Shown one piece after another: positions 10,134 to 20,436 of a DNA stretch of 64,000 nucleotides (position 1 is the stretch's first letter; each line of letters begins with the position of its first letter). The position numbers were made by a program, and so were the translations under genes. The stretch is from Pseudomonas fluorescens (GTDB lineage Bacteria; Pseudomonadota; Gammaproteobacteria; Pseudomonadales; Pseudomonadaceae). The stretch lies in assembly GCF_000967965.1 (NCBI RefSeq), contig NZ_LACC01000003.1, forward strand, positions 29,070-93,069, read 5' to 3'. The notes under the pieces are model-generated. The model had not been told where the DNA came from and did not search any database. It worked only from the letters and a program-made list of their open reading frames with translations.

Positions 10134-11072
10134 TCAGGCCAACGCTGCACGGGCGGCAGCGAAAGCGTCTGGGGTATTGAGGTTGGATGTCGACACGCCT
10201 TCGGCGCAACGCTTGTTCAGACCGGCCAGCACTTTGCCCGGACCACACTCGACCAGGTTGGTCGCACCCTTGGCGGCCAGCGCCTGGACCGATTCAACCC
10301 AGCGTACTGGCTTGTACAGTTGCTCGAGCAGATCGCGCTTGAGGGTTTCCAGATCGGCCGACACCTGGGCACTGACGTTCTGCACCACGGGAATCTGGGG
10401 CGCCTGCCAGTCGATCGCAGCGATCGATTCGGCGAAACGCTCGGCAGCCGGACGCATCAGCTCGCAGTGCGACGGAACGCTGACCGGCAACGGCATGGCG
10501 CGCTTGGCACCACGCGCCTTGCAGCCTTCGATGGCGCGCTCGACTGCAGCCTTGGCGCCAGCGATGACCACCTGGCCCGGCGAGTTGAAATTGACCGCGC
10601 TGACAACTTCGCCTTGCGCCGCTTCGGCACAGGCTGCCAGTACGTCGGCATCGTCCAGGCCCAGGATGGCAGCCATGCCGCCCTGACCGGCCGGAACGGC
10701 TTCCTGCATCAGTTGGCCACGACGCTCGACGAGCTTCACCGCATCGCCCAGGCTCAGACTGCCTGCCGCAACCAGCGCGCTGTATTCACCCAGGCTGTGC
10801 CCGGCAACGTAAGCCGGGCGCGCGCCACCTTCGGCCAGCCACAGACGCCACAGGGCGATAGAGGCGGTCAGAATGGCCGGCTGGGTTTTATCGGTTTGAT
10901 TGAGTTGCTCTTCCGGCCCTTGCTGGGTCAGTGCCCACAGGTCGTAACCCAGTGCATCGGAAGCTTCTTTGAATGTTTCAAGGACAACCGGATGTTGCGC
11001 GCCCAGCTCGGCCAGCATGCCGAGGGACTGCGAACCCTGTCCTGGAAAGACAAATGCGAGGGAAGCAGACAT
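10134..11072 (-). CDS. fabD: Malonyl-CoA:ACP transacylase
   Basis: A 312-residue acyltransferase that loads malonyl groups onto ACP. FVFPGQGSQ opens the fold, the nucleophile Ser lies in GHSLGEYSAL, and the catalytic His lies in VPSHCELM. The start MSASLAFVF at 11072 replaces a longer open frame that extends 99 bp upstream without conservation. It is 16 bp from fabG, so they are one transcription unit. Confidence 0.96.
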   Translation of the reverse strand: MSASLAFVFPGQGSQSLGMLAELGAQHPVVLETFKEASDALGYDLWALTQQGPEEQLNQTDKTQPAILTASIALWRLWLAEGGARPAYVAGHSLGEYSALVAAGSLSLGDAVKLVERRGQLMQEAVPAGQGGMAAILGLDDADVLAACAEAAQGEVVSAVNFNSPGQVVIAGAKAAVERAIEGCKARGAKRAMPLPVSVPSHCELMRPAAERFAESIAAIDWQAPQIPVVQNVSAQVSADLETLKRDLLEQLYKPVRWVESVQALAAKGATNLVECGPGKVLAGLNKRCAEGVSTSNLNTPDAFAAARAALA

Positions 11073-11197
11073 GTAACAAGCCCCTAATGATCTTGTCGTC
11101 GGAGAGTTGGCGCCCCGCTCTGGGGACGCAAGAAACTGACAGTTGGATGGCCCATCGAACCAAGCGGTCACATTTAAGCATTGTCCGACGAAAACGC

Positions 11198-12208
11198 CTA
11201 AAGCAACAAATCCTCCAGACGACCGTGCAGGCGCTCGGGAAGATTCTCCTGAATCTCGATCAAGGCGCGCGCAATGGCACTCTGAAACCCCTGGACCCCG
11301 GCAGAACCGTGGCTTTTCACCACAATGCCCTGCAAGCCGAGAAAGCTCGCGCCGTTGTGCCGTGCAGGCGCCAGATCCGCCTGCAGACGCTTCATCAAGG
11401 GCAGCGCCAGCGCGCCAACCACGCGAGTGGCCATGTTCTTCCTGAACAACGCCTCGATGCGCCCGGCAATCATGATCGCCAGACCTTCACTGGATTTGAG
11501 CAGGATGTTGCCGACAAAACCGTCACACACCACCACATCCGCTTCGCCACGGTACAAGCCGTCTCCCTCGATAAAGCCGATGTAATTGATGCCACGGGCG
11601 CCTTGCAACAAAGTCGCTGCCAACTTGACCTGCTGATTACCCTTGATGTCTTCGGTGCCGATGTTCAGCAACGCCACCCGAGGACGCGCTATGCCCAGGG
11701 TTTCAGCCGCAACCGACCCCATGACCGCAAACTGCAACAGATGCTCGGCACTGCAATCGACGTTGGCGCCCAGGTCGAGCAATTGGCAGTAACCCCTCTG
11801 CGTCGGAATCGCCGCCACCATGGCCGGACGGTCAATGCCCGGCAGGGTCTTGAGCACGAAGCGCGACAACGCCATCAGCGCGCCGGTATTACCAGCACTG
11901 ACACAGGCCTGGACCTTGCCGTCACGCAACAACTCAAGCGCCACGCGCATCGACGAGTCGGGTTTGCCACGCAGGGCCTGGGCGGGCTTTTCGTCCATGG
12001 TGATGACTTCGGACGCCGGCGTAATCGACAGGCGCGCGCGATCCACAGCCGTATGGCCAGCGATCAATTCTTCAAGTAGGGAGGGTTGACCGACGAGGGT
12101 CAGGTGCAACGAGGGTGTAGCAGACAGGCAAGCAAGGCTGGCCTGTACAATGCTGCGGGGACCGAAGTCCCCGCCCATTGCGTCAATCGCGATGACTTGA
12201 GCGGACAA
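11198..12208 (-). CDS. plsX: Phosphate acyltransferase PlsX
   Basis: A 336-residue enzyme that makes acyl-phosphate from acyl-ACP, the donor for phospholipid synthesis. [11 protein letters not shown] at the N-terminus and [10 protein letters not shown] are hallmark segments. It follows rpmF by only 4 bp, as in most proteobacteria. fabD starts 125 bp downstream of its stop. Confidence 0.95.
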   Translation of the reverse strand: MSAQVIAIDAMGGDFGPRSIVQASLACLSATPSLHLTLVGQPSLLEELIAGHTAVDRARLSITPASEVITMDEKPAQALRGKPDSSMRVALELLRDGKVQACVSAGNTGALMALSRFVLKTLPGIDRPAMVAAIPTQRGYCQLLDLGANVDCSAEHLLQFAVMGSVAAETLGIARPRVALLNIGTEDIKGNQQVKLAATLLQGARGINYIGFIEGDGLYRGEADVVVCDGFVGNILLKSSEGLAIMIAGRIEALFRKNMATRVVGALALPLMKRLQADLAPARHNGASFLGLQGIVVKSHGSAGVQGFQSAIARALIEIQENLPERLHGRLEDLLL

Positions 12209-12212
12209 GTGA

Positions 12213-12395
12213 TTACTCGTCAGCGCCCTTGTCGATCACTTTACGGCCACGGTATACGCCTTCTGGCGATACGTGGTGACGCAGGTGAACTTCACCGGTG
12301 GTTTTTTCTACAGACAGGGTGCTAGCCTCGAGAGCGTCGTGCGAACGGCGCATGTCACGGGCAGAGCGGGATTTTTTGTTCTGCTGAACAGCCAT
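12213..12395 (-). CDS. rpmF: 50S ribosomal protein L32
   Basis: A 60-residue basic protein beginning [20 protein letters not shown], characteristic of bL32. It lacks the paired zinc cysteines of some L32 forms, which is usual in gammaproteobacteria. It lies 13 bp downstream of yceD and 4 bp upstream of plsX. Confidence 0.97.
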
Positions 12396-12408
12396 AATTG
12401 ATTAACTC

Positions 12409-12936
12409 CTAAACGTTTGGGTCACGCTTTAACTGCGCCAATACACTGAACGGGTTGGACCGCGTTACCTCGTCCTCGCTCGGTTCGGGCTCATCGAGAC
12501 CCGCCGGCTGCTGGCATTCTTCCGGATGATGAGCAGGCACAATGGGCAAGGCGAGCAGAAGCTCCTCCTCGATCAGTGACTGCAGATCCAAAGGATCTTC
12601 GCCCAGTTCCAGCACGTCATAACCTTTCGGCAACGACTGGGTATTCGCACCCTCCTTCACCACAGCGTAACTGCATTCGCTATGGATCGGCAGGGTGACC
12701 AGCTCAAGACAACGCTGGCAAACCATTTTGACTTCAGTGTCGATAAAGCTGTGGATGACCACAGATTTACGTTCATCTCGTTCAAAAACGAATTTAGCCT
12801 GCACCGTACCGACATTGTCGGAAAGCGGGTCGCAGAGTCTCTCCAAATCGGCCAGCAGCATTTCACCTTGAAGGGTGGTGCCACGATCAGCCAATTTGCG
12901 CGGGTCAACGTGAGGTGGAATCGGGTCATTCAACAT
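12409..12936 (-). CDS. yceD: YceD family (DUF177) protein
   Basis: A 175-residue protein of the YceD/DUF177 family, nearly always encoded beside rpmF and linked by family studies to 23S rRNA accumulation or ribosome assembly. A CQRC pair in the middle (VCQRCLELV) and an acidic LGEDPLDLQSLIEEEL stretch are the family hallmarks. It is the first gene of the yceD-rpmF-plsX-fab block and diverges from maf. Confidence 0.9.
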   Translation of the reverse strand: MLNDPIPPHVDPRKLADRGTTLQGEMLLADLERLCDPLSDNVGTVQAKFVFERDERKSVVIHSFIDTEVKMVCQRCLELVTLPIHSECSYAVVKEGANTQSLPKGYDVLELGEDPLDLQSLIEEELLLALPIVPAHHPEECQQPAGLDEPEPSEDEVTRSNPFSVLAQLKRDPNV

Positions 12937-13041
12937 AGGCGCAGCATTATAGGGATGCCCCCGCCCATGTCAAAGGAAATTCAGCCCTGTCCGTCACTTG
13001 GAAGCCTCGCTAGAATTCGCACACGCCTTATGGAGTTGCGC

Positions 13042-13620
13042 ATGCTGCCTTTATTACTCGCTTCCAGCTCGGCCTATCGCCGGGAATTGCTGACCCGCCT
13101 GCAGCTGCCTTTCACTTGCAGCTCGCCGGATATCGACGAAAGCCATCGCCCAGGTGAGTCCGCCATCGAGCTGGTCAAACGCCTCGCCGAAGAGAAAGCG
13201 CGCGCCCTGGCCGACAGCCATACCGCTCATCTGATAATCGGCTCCGACCAGGTCGCCGTGCTGGGAGACCGGATTATCGGCAAGCCCCACACGTTCGAAA
13301 AGGCCCGCGAACAGCTGCTGGCGGCCAGCGGTGCCAGCGTGACATTCCTGACCGGCTTGGCCCTGCTCAACAGCCAGACCGGGCACTGCCAGGTCGATTG
13401 CGTGCCATTCACCGTACACATGCGCACACTCGACGCGCCCCGCATCGAACGCTACTTGCACGCCGAGCAACCCTACGACTGCGCAGGCAGCTTCAAGGCC
13501 GAAGGCCTGGGGGTCAGCCTGTTTCGCAGCACCGAGGGGCCCGACGCCACCAGCCTGATCGGCCTGCCGCTGATTCGCCTGATCGACATGTTACTGGCAG
13601 AAGACGTACAGATTCCTTGA
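13042..13620 (+). CDS. yceF: Maf family nucleotide pyrophosphatase, YceF type
   Basis: A 192-residue Maf-fold protein, closest in my recollection to E. coli YceF, which hydrolyses 7-methyl-GTP. Motifs: LLLASSSAYRRELL at the N-terminus, SDQVAVLGDRIIGKP in the middle and CAGSFKAEGLG near the C-terminus. I chose the ATG at 13042 because GGAG lies six bases upstream; an ATG at 13030 is less well placed. It diverges from yceD, and E. coli has yceF beside yceD as well. Confidence 0.88.
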   Translation: MLPLLLASSSAYRRELLTRLQLPFTCSSPDIDESHRPGESAIELVKRLAEEKARALADSHTAHLIIGSDQVAVLGDRIIGKPHTFEKAREQLLAASGASVTFLTGLALLNSQTGHCQVDCVPFTVHMRTLDAPRIERYLHAEQPYDCAGSFKAEGLGVSLFRSTEGPDATSLIGLPLIRLIDMLLAEDVQIP

Positions 13621-13631
13621 ATCTCAATACT

Positions 13632-13659
13632 AAAAAACCGGCCACGCAGGCCGGTTTTT
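13632..13659. terminator. Bidirectional terminator between yceF/maf and sppA
   Basis: AAAAAACCGGCC and GGCCGGTTTTT form a compact hairpin between two convergent genes, with T-runs on either strand. Confidence 0.88.
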
Positions 13660-13674
13660 CATGCCATTTCAGAA

Positions 13675-14664
13675 TCAGCGCAGCGACGGACCGTTAAAGC
13701 CCATCCACATCGCCAAATGCTCAGCCACACTGGCACCGAGTTTTTTCGAGAAGCGATCGAATGGCGACTCCTGAACGGTGAAGTCCACCAGTTCTTTCTC
13801 GCCGATCACATCCCGCGCAACCGAACTGGCATTGCCCAGCCCATCGACCAACCCCAACGGCAGTGCCTGCTCGCCAGACCAGACCAGGCCGGAAAACAGC
13901 TCCGGATGCTCCTTGTCCTTCAGGCGATCGCCACGCCCTTGCTTGACGCTATTGATGAACTGCTGGTGGGTCGTATCGAGCACGCCCTGCCAGAAGGCGG
14001 TTTCTTCCGCCTTCTGTGGCTGGAACGGATCGAGGAACGACTTGTGCTCGCCAGAGGTATAGGTGCGACGCTCGACACCCAGCTTCTCCATGGTGCCGAC
14101 AAAACCATAGCCGGCCGCCGTCACACCGATGGAGCCGACCAGGCTAGCCTTATCGGCGTAGATCTGATCTGCCGCGCTGGCGATGTAGTAAGCGCCGGAA
14201 GCCCCCAGGTCGGAAATGACCGCATACAGCTTGATGTCCGGGTGCAGGCCGCGCAGACGGCGGATCTCGTCATAGACATACCCCGACTGCACCGGACTGC
14301 CGCCCGGGCTGTTGATGCGCAGGATGACGCCCTTGACCTTCTTGTCCTCGAACGCCGCGCGCAGGCTGCCAACGATATTGTCTGCGCTGGCCGGCTCCTT
14401 GTCGGCAATCATGCCTGTCACATCGATCAACGCCGTGTAATTGGCACTGAGGGTAGCTGCCTTTTCCATATCCATCAGCGGCGAAAACAGGGCAATTGCG
14501 CCGAACAGATACACAAAAGTCAGTGATTTGAAGAATATCCCCCAGCGACGGGACCGGCGCTGTTCCTGTATACCGGCCAGCAGCGTCTTTTCCAGCAGCT
14601 TCCAGCTTCTGTCGTCACCGCTCTCTGCGCTCGCCTTGGCGGGCGCCTTCCATTCGTCGGTCAT
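13675..14664 (-). CDS. sppA: SppA-type S49 signal peptide peptidase
   Basis: A 329-residue membrane-anchored peptidase that degrades cleaved signal peptides. One N-terminal membrane helix (about residues 43-63, IFFKSLTFVYLFGAIALF) is followed by the S49 domain. The nucleophile serine lies in LGASGAYYIASAAD and the general-base lysine follows after about 50 residues in YTSGEHKSFLDPF. The short one-domain form is normal for Pseudomonas. I chose the ATG at 14664; an alternative lies 9 bp upstream. It follows the HAD gene by 24 bp. Confidence 0.88.
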   Translation of the reverse strand: MTDEWKAPAKASAESGDDRSWKLLEKTLLAGIQEQRRSRRWGIFFKSLTFVYLFGAIALFSPLMDMEKAATLSANYTALIDVTGMIADKEPASADNIVGSLRAAFEDKKVKGVILRINSPGGSPVQSGYVYDEIRRLRGLHPDIKLYAVISDLGASGAYYIASAADQIYADKASLVGSIGVTAAGYGFVGTMEKLGVERRTYTSGEHKSFLDPFQPQKAEETAFWQGVLDTTHQQFINSVKQGRGDRLKDKEHPELFSGLVWSGEQALPLGLVDGLGNASSVARDVIGEKELVDFTVQESPFDRFSKKLGASVAEHLAMWMGFNGPSLR

Positions 14665-14688
14665 ACCATCCACCCCAAAAACAACCGG

Positions 14689-15351
14689 TTAAGCCTGCTG
14701 ACTCAGCCAGGCATACAATTCTGAAAAATGGTCGATGGCCAGTCGCGGCTCATACAACTTCAACGCATCGATCGATTGAGCGCCATAACTGACGGCCACC
14801 GAGCCCATGCCGGCGTTGCGCGCCATCTGCAAATCGAAAGACGAATCACCGACCATCAACGCCTGCTCCGGGCGAACCTCGCAATGCGCGAGTATCTGCT
14901 CGAGCATCAGCGGATGGGGCTTGCTGGCGGTCTCGTCGGCGGCGCGGGTGATATCGAAGTAATTCTCCCAGCCATGGGACTTCAACACCCGATCCAGCCC
15001 GCGACGGGCCTTGCCGGTCGCAACAGCCAGATGATAGCCCTCGGCACGAAACGCCTCGAGCGACTCGACCACACCCTCGAACAGCGGCGAAGGCACAACC
15101 TCTGACGCAATGTAATGCTCAGCATAGTGCTCGCGGAAGGCAAACAGCTCGGCGTCGCCGATTTCGGGGTACAGGGTGCGGATCGCTTCCGGCAAGCCCA
15201 GGCCGATGATGCCCTTGACGGCCAGATCATCGCGCAACTCAAAACCGGAACGCTGCGAGGCAACGTGCATCGCCTCGACAATCCGGCCAATGGAATCGGC
15301 CAGGGTGCCGTCCCAATCAAAGATCAGCAGCTTGTAATCAGATGGGCGCAC
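14689..15351 (-). CDS. HAD-superfamily phosphatase (subfamily IA)
   Basis: A 220-residue haloacid dehalogenase-like hydrolase. Motif I is [10 protein letters not shown] with the nucleophile Asp, motif II is VATGK, and motif IV is [17 protein letters not shown] helical cap is inserted after motif I. It resembles phosphoglycolate phosphatase-like proteins, but the substrate cannot be told from sequence. It overlaps the rluC end by 14 bp. Confidence 0.88.
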   Translation of the reverse strand: MRPSDYKLLIFDWDGTLADSIGRIVEAMHVASQRSGFELRDDLAVKGIIGLGLPEAIRTLYPEIGDAELFAFREHYAEHYIASEVVPSPLFEGVVESLEAFRAEGYHLAVATGKARRGLDRVLKSHGWENYFDITRAADETASKPHPLMLEQILAHCEVRPEQALMVGDSSFDLQMARNAGMGSVAVSYGAQSIDALKLYEPRLAIDHFSELYAWLSQQA

Positions 15352-16300
15352 TCAATCGCTCCACGGTTTTTGCCCACATTTCGTCGACCGGCGCCTGCAG
15401 CTTCAGCTCACCGCCATCGGGAAGCGGCACGGTCAGCATGTAGGCGTGCAGGAACAGGCGCTTGCCACCCAGATCGCGGATTTCCTTACTGAAATCGTCA
15501 TCGCCGTACTTGGTGTCGCCGGCAATGCAGTGCCCGGCGTGCAACGTGTGGACGCGGATCTGGTGAGTGCGGCCGGTGATCGGCTTGGCTTCAATCAGGG
15601 TGGCAAAGTCGCCAAAGCGACGCAGGACCTTGAACACGGTCACAGACTCCTTGCCCTCCTCCTCGTCGACCTCGACCATACGCTCACCGGAGCGCAGATT
15701 GCTCTTGCCGAGCGACGCTCGAACTTGCTTGATCGAGGATGCCCAGTTACCGCGAACCAGCGCCATATAGCGCTTGTCAACGCCATCACCGCGCAAGGCA
15801 GTGTGCAAGTGACGCAGCATGCTGCGCTTCTTGGCGATCATCAGCAGGCCGGAGGTGTCACGGTCGAGACGATGAACCAGTTCGAGTTCCTTGCAATCGG
15901 GACGCAACTGACGAAAGGCTTCGATGACTCCGTAATTCAAGCCGCTGCCGCCGTGAACGGCGATGCCGCAAGGCTTGTTGATCACGATCAGCGCCTTGTC
16001 TTCGAAGACAATCGAGGCTTCGAGCCGCTGCAGCAGGCCTTGTGCCAGCGGTACCGGCTCGTCACGCTCAGGCACCCGAACCGGCGGCACGCGCACGATA
16101 TCGCCCGCCTGCAGCTTGTACTCGGGCTTGATCCGACCTTTGTTCACACGCACTTCGCCCTTGCGCAAAATGCGGTAAATCAAGGTCTTGGGCACGCCTT
16201 TGAGTCGGGCGAGAAGGAAATTATCAATACGTTGGCCGGCATATTCCGGCGAGACCTCAAGCAGTTGTACGCTTGGAGTCGGGGGGGTAGTCGTCGTCAT
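15338..16300 (-). CDS. rluC: 23S rRNA pseudouridine synthase RluC
   Basis: A 320-residue RluA-family synthase, expected to modify positions 955, 2504 and 2580 of 23S rRNA. An N-terminal S4 RNA-binding domain ([20 protein letters not shown]) precedes the catalytic domain with Asp in [12 protein letters not shown]. Divergence from rne is the usual arrangement and supports RluC rather than RluD. Confidence 0.93.
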   Translation of the reverse strand: MTTTTPPTPSVQLLEVSPEYAGQRIDNFLLARLKGVPKTLIYRILRKGEVRVNKGRIKPEYKLQAGDIVRVPPVRVPERDEPVPLAQGLLQRLEASIVFEDKALIVINKPCGIAVHGGSGLNYGVIEAFRQLRPDCKELELVHRLDRDTSGLLMIAKKRSMLRHLHTALRGDGVDKRYMALVRGNWASSIKQVRASLGKSNLRSGERMVEVDEEEGKESVTVFKVLRRFGDFATLIEAKPITGRTHQIRVHTLHAGHCIAGDTKYGDDDFSKEIRDLGGKRLFLHAYMLTVPLPDGGELKLQAPVDEMWAKTVERLSAPI

Positions 16301-16329
16301 GGCGCGGATGATAACAATTTTTTATGGAA

Positions 16330-16358
16330 TTGAAGCACTTAATCATTGCTGCTATAGT
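16330..16358 (+). promoter_or_regulatory. Sigma-70 promoter of rne
   Basis: TTGAAG at 16330-16335 and TATAGT at 16353-16358 are separated by exactly 17 bp. This is the best promoter between the divergent rluC and rne genes and would start transcription near 16365. Confidence 0.7.
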
Positions 16359-16364
16359 CGCGAA

Positions 16365-17002
16365 CGTCGCCAAAAGCGGCCTGGACAGCGGACCAACGGT
16401 CAAAAACCGGCCCTGACCAACGCAATTCACCAGGACGCGAGGCCGTCCTACGGGGCTTTCGCTACGTAACGGTGGAGTTTGCAGGTGTAACGAGCGCAGG
16501 TGACATGAGGCCTGAATCACGCCACAAAGCAGAGTTTTCCACTCGTTTTGCGCGCCATATTCACGGCCAGTTCACAAAGTGCAGTCAGCTGCGAATGACC
16601 CCGAGCGAAGGCATCGGAAACAACGCCTAAATTAGCCATGATGCGTGACCTCCCCTTTCGGAGCTCACGGTAAATGCCAACCCGCTGCGGATTCTGCGCG
16701 CGGCAGCACCCGAATTATCAGGGATACGTGTAGGGTGGAGATGCACAACCGCCGGACTGTGTAGCAACAGGCTTACTCAAGACGCTTCATCTCGTCCACA
16801 GCCGCTGGTTGATTCCTCCTCCTGACTGAGTGCTTAAGTAGCCACAGCAAGCAGGACGCGTACGTCGCGATGAAGGCCCACATTGGCCGGACTTCGCTGG
16901 ACACGGGAATTGGCCAACCACTCCCGACGCACCTGACACCGACCGTGAGAAGTCGTGTGTGCCGAACGCCGTTTCCGGCAGCCCGGAAACCGACGGTACT
17001 AC
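16365..17002 (+). promoter_or_regulatory. Long 5' leader of rne
   Basis: About 640 nt lie between the predicted start of transcription and the rne ATG, with no credible gene on either strand. RNase E mRNAs in other bacteria carry long structured leaders that the enzyme cuts to regulate its own level, so the same is likely here. Several GC-rich hairpin candidates are visible, for example CCGTTTCCGGCAGCCCGGAAACCGACGG just before the start codon (about 16969-16996). Confidence 0.6.
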
Positions 17003-20000
17003 ATGAAAAGAATGCTGATTAACGCAACTCAACCCGAAGAGTTGCGCGTTGCACTGGTAGATGGCCAGCGCCTCTACGACCTGGACATCGAATCCGGTGC
17101 ACGCGAGCAGAAGAAGGCCAACATCTATAAAGGCCGGATTACTCGCATCGAACCAAGCCTCGAGGCTGCCTTTGTCGATTTCGGCTCTGAGCGCCACGGC
17201 TTCCTGCCCCTCAAAGAAATCTCCCGCGAATACTTCAAGAAAGCCCCGGAAGGTCGCGTCAACATCAAGGACGTCCTGAGCGAAGGCCAGGAAGTCATCG
17301 TTCAGGTCGAAAAAGAAGAACGTGGCAACAAGGGCGCCGCCCTGACCACCTTCATCAGCCTGGCCGGTCGTTACCTGGTACTGATGCCGAACAACCCGCG
17401 TGCCGGCGGTATCTCCCGTCGCATCGAAGGCGAAGAGCGCAACGAACTGCGTGAAGCCCTGAACGGCCTGGTTGCCCCGGCCGACATGGGCCTGATCGTG
17501 CGCACTGCCGGCCTGGGCCGCAGCAGCGAGGAAATGCAGTGGGACCTCGACTACCTGCTGCAACTCTGGACCGCTATCAAGGAAGCTTCGCTGGATCGTT
17601 CCGCGCCGTTCCTGATCTACCAGGAAAGCAACGTGATCATCCGCGCGATCCGCGACTACCTGCGCCAGGACATCGGCGAAGTGCTGATCGACAGCGTTGA
17701 AGCCCAGGACGAAGCCCTGACCTTCATCCGCCAGGTGATGCCGCAGTACGCCAGCAAGATCAAGCTGTACGAAGACAGCGTTCCGCTGTTCAACCGCTTC
17801 CAGATCGAAAGCCAGATCGAAACCGCCTTCCAGCGCGTCGTCGAACTGCCTTCCGGCGGCTCCATCGTTATCGATCCGACCGAAGCCCTGGTGTCCATCG
17901 ACATCAACTCGGCGCGCGCCACCAAAGGCAGCGACATCGAAGAAACCGCACTGCAGACCAACCTTGAAGCGGCCGAAGAAATCGCCCGTCAGTTGCGCCT
18001 GCGTGACATCGGCGGCCTGATCGTCATCGACTTCATCGACATGACTCCTGCCAAGAACCAGCGCGCCGTGGAAGAGAAAGTCCGCGAATGCCTGGAAGCC
18101 GACCGCGCTCGCGTGCAAGTCGGTCGTATCTCGCGCTTCGGCCTGCTGGAAATGTCCCGTCAGCGCCTGCGTCCGTCCCTGGGCGAAAGCAGCGGCATCG
18201 TCTGCCCGCGTTGCAACGGCACCGGCATCATCCGTGACGTTGAATCGCTGTCCCTGGCGATCCTGCGCCTGATCGAAGAAGAAGCCCTGAAAGACCGTAC
18301 CGCCGAAGTTCGTGCACAAGTGCCGATCCCGGTGGCCGCGTTCCTGCTCAACGAAAAACGCAACTCGATCACCAAGATCGAACTGCGCACCCGTGCCCGC
18401 ATCGTCATCCTGCCGAACGATCACCTCGAAACGCCGCACTTCGAAGTGCAGCGCCTGCGTGATGACAGCCCGGAAGCCGCGACCAACCAGTCCAGCTACG
18501 AAATCGCCGCTGCCGCTGCCGAAGTCGAAGAAGTCCAGCCAGCCGCTGCGACCCGCACCCTGGTTCGCCAGGAAGCTGCGGTCAAGACGGCCCCGGCCCG
18601 CGCCAACGCTCCGGTTCCGACCGAAGTGGCCGCTCCGGCCCCTGCCCCGGTCGCCGTACCGGAGCCAAGCCTGTTCAAAGGCCTGGTGAAGTCGCTGGTG
18701 AGCCTGTTCGCCACCAAGGAAGAGCCTGTTGCTCCGGCCGTGGTTGAAAAGCCTGCGACCACCGAGCGTCCGGCCCGCAACGAAGAGCGTCGCAACGGTC
18801 GCCAGCAGACCCGCAACCGTAACGGTCGCCGCGATGAAGAGCGTAAGCCTCGCGAAGAGCGTGCACCGCGTGAAGAACGCGCACCACGTGAGCCGCGTGA
18901 AGAGCGTCAGCCACGGGAAGTGCGCGAACCTCGCGAAACCCGTGAGGAAACTCCAGCGGTAGCCCGCGAAGAACGCGCACCACGCGCGCCTCGTGAAGAA
19001 CGTGCACCGCGCGCTCCGCGTGAAGATCGCAAGCCACGTGGCGAGCGTGAAGAACGCGTTCGTGAACTGCGCGAGCCTCTGGATGCCGCTCCGGCTGTTC
19101 CGGCTGTTCCGGCCGCCGCTGCTACCGCTGAAGAGCGTCCAGCTCGCCAGCCACGTGAAGAGCGCGCTCCACGCCCACCGCGTGAAGAACGTCAGCCACG
19201 TGCCGAACAAGCCGCTGCTGCCGCAACTGAAGAAGAACTGGTCACCAACGAAGAGCAACTGCCGGAAGACGGTCAGGAAGGCGCCGAAGGCGATCGTCCA
19301 CGCCGCCGCTCCCGTGGCCAGCGTCGTCGCAGCAACCGTCGCGAGCGTCAGCGTGACGCCAACGGCAACGTGATCGAAGGTTCGGAGGAGTCCGAGTCCG
19401 GCGAAAACGCTGAAGCGCCAAGCACTGCCGATCTGGCCGCCGGCCTGGCTGTCACTGCAGCCGTTGCCAGCAGCGTGATCAGCGCTCCAGCCGAAGCTGA
19501 AGCCAATGTGCAAGCCGAACGCGCCACTGCCGCGACCCTGGAAGCAGCTCCGGTTGAAGCGCCAGTCGTTGAAGCGACCACACCGGTCGAAGTCACCGCC
19601 TCGCCGGAAATCGAAGTAGCGCCAGCGCCAGAAGCTCAGCCAGCTGTTGAAGCGGCTGCCGAGCCAGCGCCAGTGGTGGAAGCACCTGCCGTGGTTGCAG
19701 AAGCGGTTGTTGAAACCGTGACTGAAACCGTGCGTGAAGTTCGCGAAGAGCAAACCGCATTCAACTGGGTTGCCGAGCCAGCCGTCGCTGAAGTCGCTGC
19801 ACCTGCCGCTGAGACCCCAGTGGCTGAAGCCATGGTTTCCGAGCCGGTGGTTGCCGCCGCAGAACCGGCTCCAGCGCCTGTGGTTGAAGCGCCAGCCGTT
19901 GAAGCTCCGGTCGTTGCCGAAGCACCTGCTCCGGTAGTCGAAGCTGCTCCTGCCAGCGCCCTGACGCCAAGTGGCCGTGCGCCTAACGACCCGCGTGAAG

Positions 20001-20263
20001 TGCGTCGTCGCAAGCGTGAAGCCGAGCGTCTGCAGAAGGAAGCTGAACTGGCTGCTTCTGCGGCTCCAGCTGAAGCAGCTGTCGCTGCCGAGCCTGCACC
20101 GGTTGTTGCTGAAGTGGTTGAGGCAGCTCCTGCCCCAGCCGCTGAAGTGACTGCCGAGCCGGTTGAGTCGGTGATCCACGAAGCGCCGCGCTCCGTTCAG
20201 GAAGCGGTAGAGCAACACGAGCAAGCCCAGGAAAAAGAACACGAGCCTAAACCTCTCGTCTGA
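17003..20263 (+). CDS. rne: Ribonuclease E
   Basis: A 1086-residue endoribonuclease, the scaffold of the RNA degradosome. The N-terminal catalytic half has an S1 domain (about 35-120). Two metal-binding aspartates appear near 300 ([10 protein letters not shown]) and 343 (VIDFIDM), and the Zn-link CPRCNGTG is at 401-404. The C-terminal half is disordered: an Arg-rich REERAPR-type repeat block from about 600 to 780, then a long Ala/Pro/Val/Glu stretch with a basic patch near 1000. The start matches E. coli (MKRMLINAT); an open frame 48 bp further upstream is not conserved. Confidence 0.96.
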   Translation: MKRMLINATQPEELRVALVDGQRLYDLDIESGAREQKKANIYKGRITRIEPSLEAAFVDFGSERHGFLPLKEISREYFKKAPEGRVNIKDVLSEGQEVIVQVEKEERGNKGAALTTFISLAGRYLVLMPNNPRAGGISRRIEGEERNELREALNGLVAPADMGLIVRTAGLGRSSEEMQWDLDYLLQLWTAIKEASLDRSAPFLIYQESNVIIRAIRDYLRQDIGEVLIDSVEAQDEALTFIRQVMPQYASKIKLYEDSVPLFNRFQIESQIETAFQRVVELPSGGSIVIDPTEALVSIDINSARATKGSDIEETALQTNLEAAEEIARQLRLRDIGGLIVIDFIDMTPAKNQRAVEEKVRECLEADRARVQVGRISRFGLLEMSRQRLRPSLGESSGIVCPRCNGTGIIRDVESLSLAILRLIEEEALKDRTAEVRAQVPIPVAAFLLNEKRNSITKIELRTRARIVILPNDHLETPHFEVQRLRDDSPEAATNQSSYEIAAAAAEVEEVQPAAATRTLVRQEAAVKTAPARANAPVPTEVAAPAPAPVAVPEPSLFKGLVKSLVSLFATKEEPVAPAVVEKPATTERPARNEERRNGRQQTRNRNGRRDEERKPREERAPREERAPREPREERQPREVREPRETREETPAVAREERAPRAPREERAPRAPREDRKPRGEREERVRELREPLDAAPAVPAVPAAAATAEERPARQPREERAPRPPREERQPRAEQAAAAATEEELVTNEEQLPEDGQEGAEGDRPRRRSRGQRRRSNRRERQRDANGNVIEGSEESESGENAEAPSTADLAAGLAVTAAVASSVISAPAEAEANVQAERATAATLEAAPVEAPVVEATTPVEVTASPEIEVAPAPEAQPAVEAAAEPAPVVEAPAVVAEAVVETVTETVREVREEQTAFNWVAEPAVAEVAAPAAETPVAEAMVSEPVVAAAEPAPAPVVEAPAVEAPVVAEAPAPVVEAAPASALTPSGRAPNDPREVRRRKREAERLQKEAELAASAAPAEAAVAAEPAPVVAEVVEAAPAPAAEVTAEPVESVIHEAPRSVQEAVEQHEQAQEKEHEPKPLV

Positions 20264-20277
20264 TTCCATCGGCCACT

Positions 20278-20315
20278 AAAAAGCCCCGCCTGGTGAACCC
20301 AGGCGGGGCTTTTTT
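20278..20315 (+). terminator. Terminator of rne
   Basis: AAAAGCCCCGCCTGG and CCAGGCGGGGCTTTTTT form a strong hairpin with a T-run, 15 bp after the rne stop. Confidence 0.92.
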
Positions 20316-20340
20316 ACATCTATGAAATCACACCAGTCCC

Positions 20341-20431
20341 CTGTGGGAGCGAGCCTGCTCGCGATAGCGGAATGACATTCAACATTGGTGCTAGCTAATC
20401 CACCGCTATCGCGAGCAAGCTCGCTCCCACA
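20341..20431. repeat. Inverted pair of REP sequences
   Basis: CTGTGGGAGCGAGCCTGCTCGCGATAGCGG is repeated in inverted orientation as CCGCTATCGCGAGCAAGCTCGCTCCCACA, with about 30 bp between. This is a two-REP cluster (REPIN-like) of the type abundant in P. fluorescens-group genomes. Confidence 0.9.
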
Positions 20432-20436
20432 AGGAT

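Noticed and set aside
16787..20269. An 1160-residue open frame antisense to rne
   Set aside because: It mirrors the highly biased GC-rich codons of rne, gives an unlikely Phe/Gly/Arg-rich protein and has no recognisable domain.
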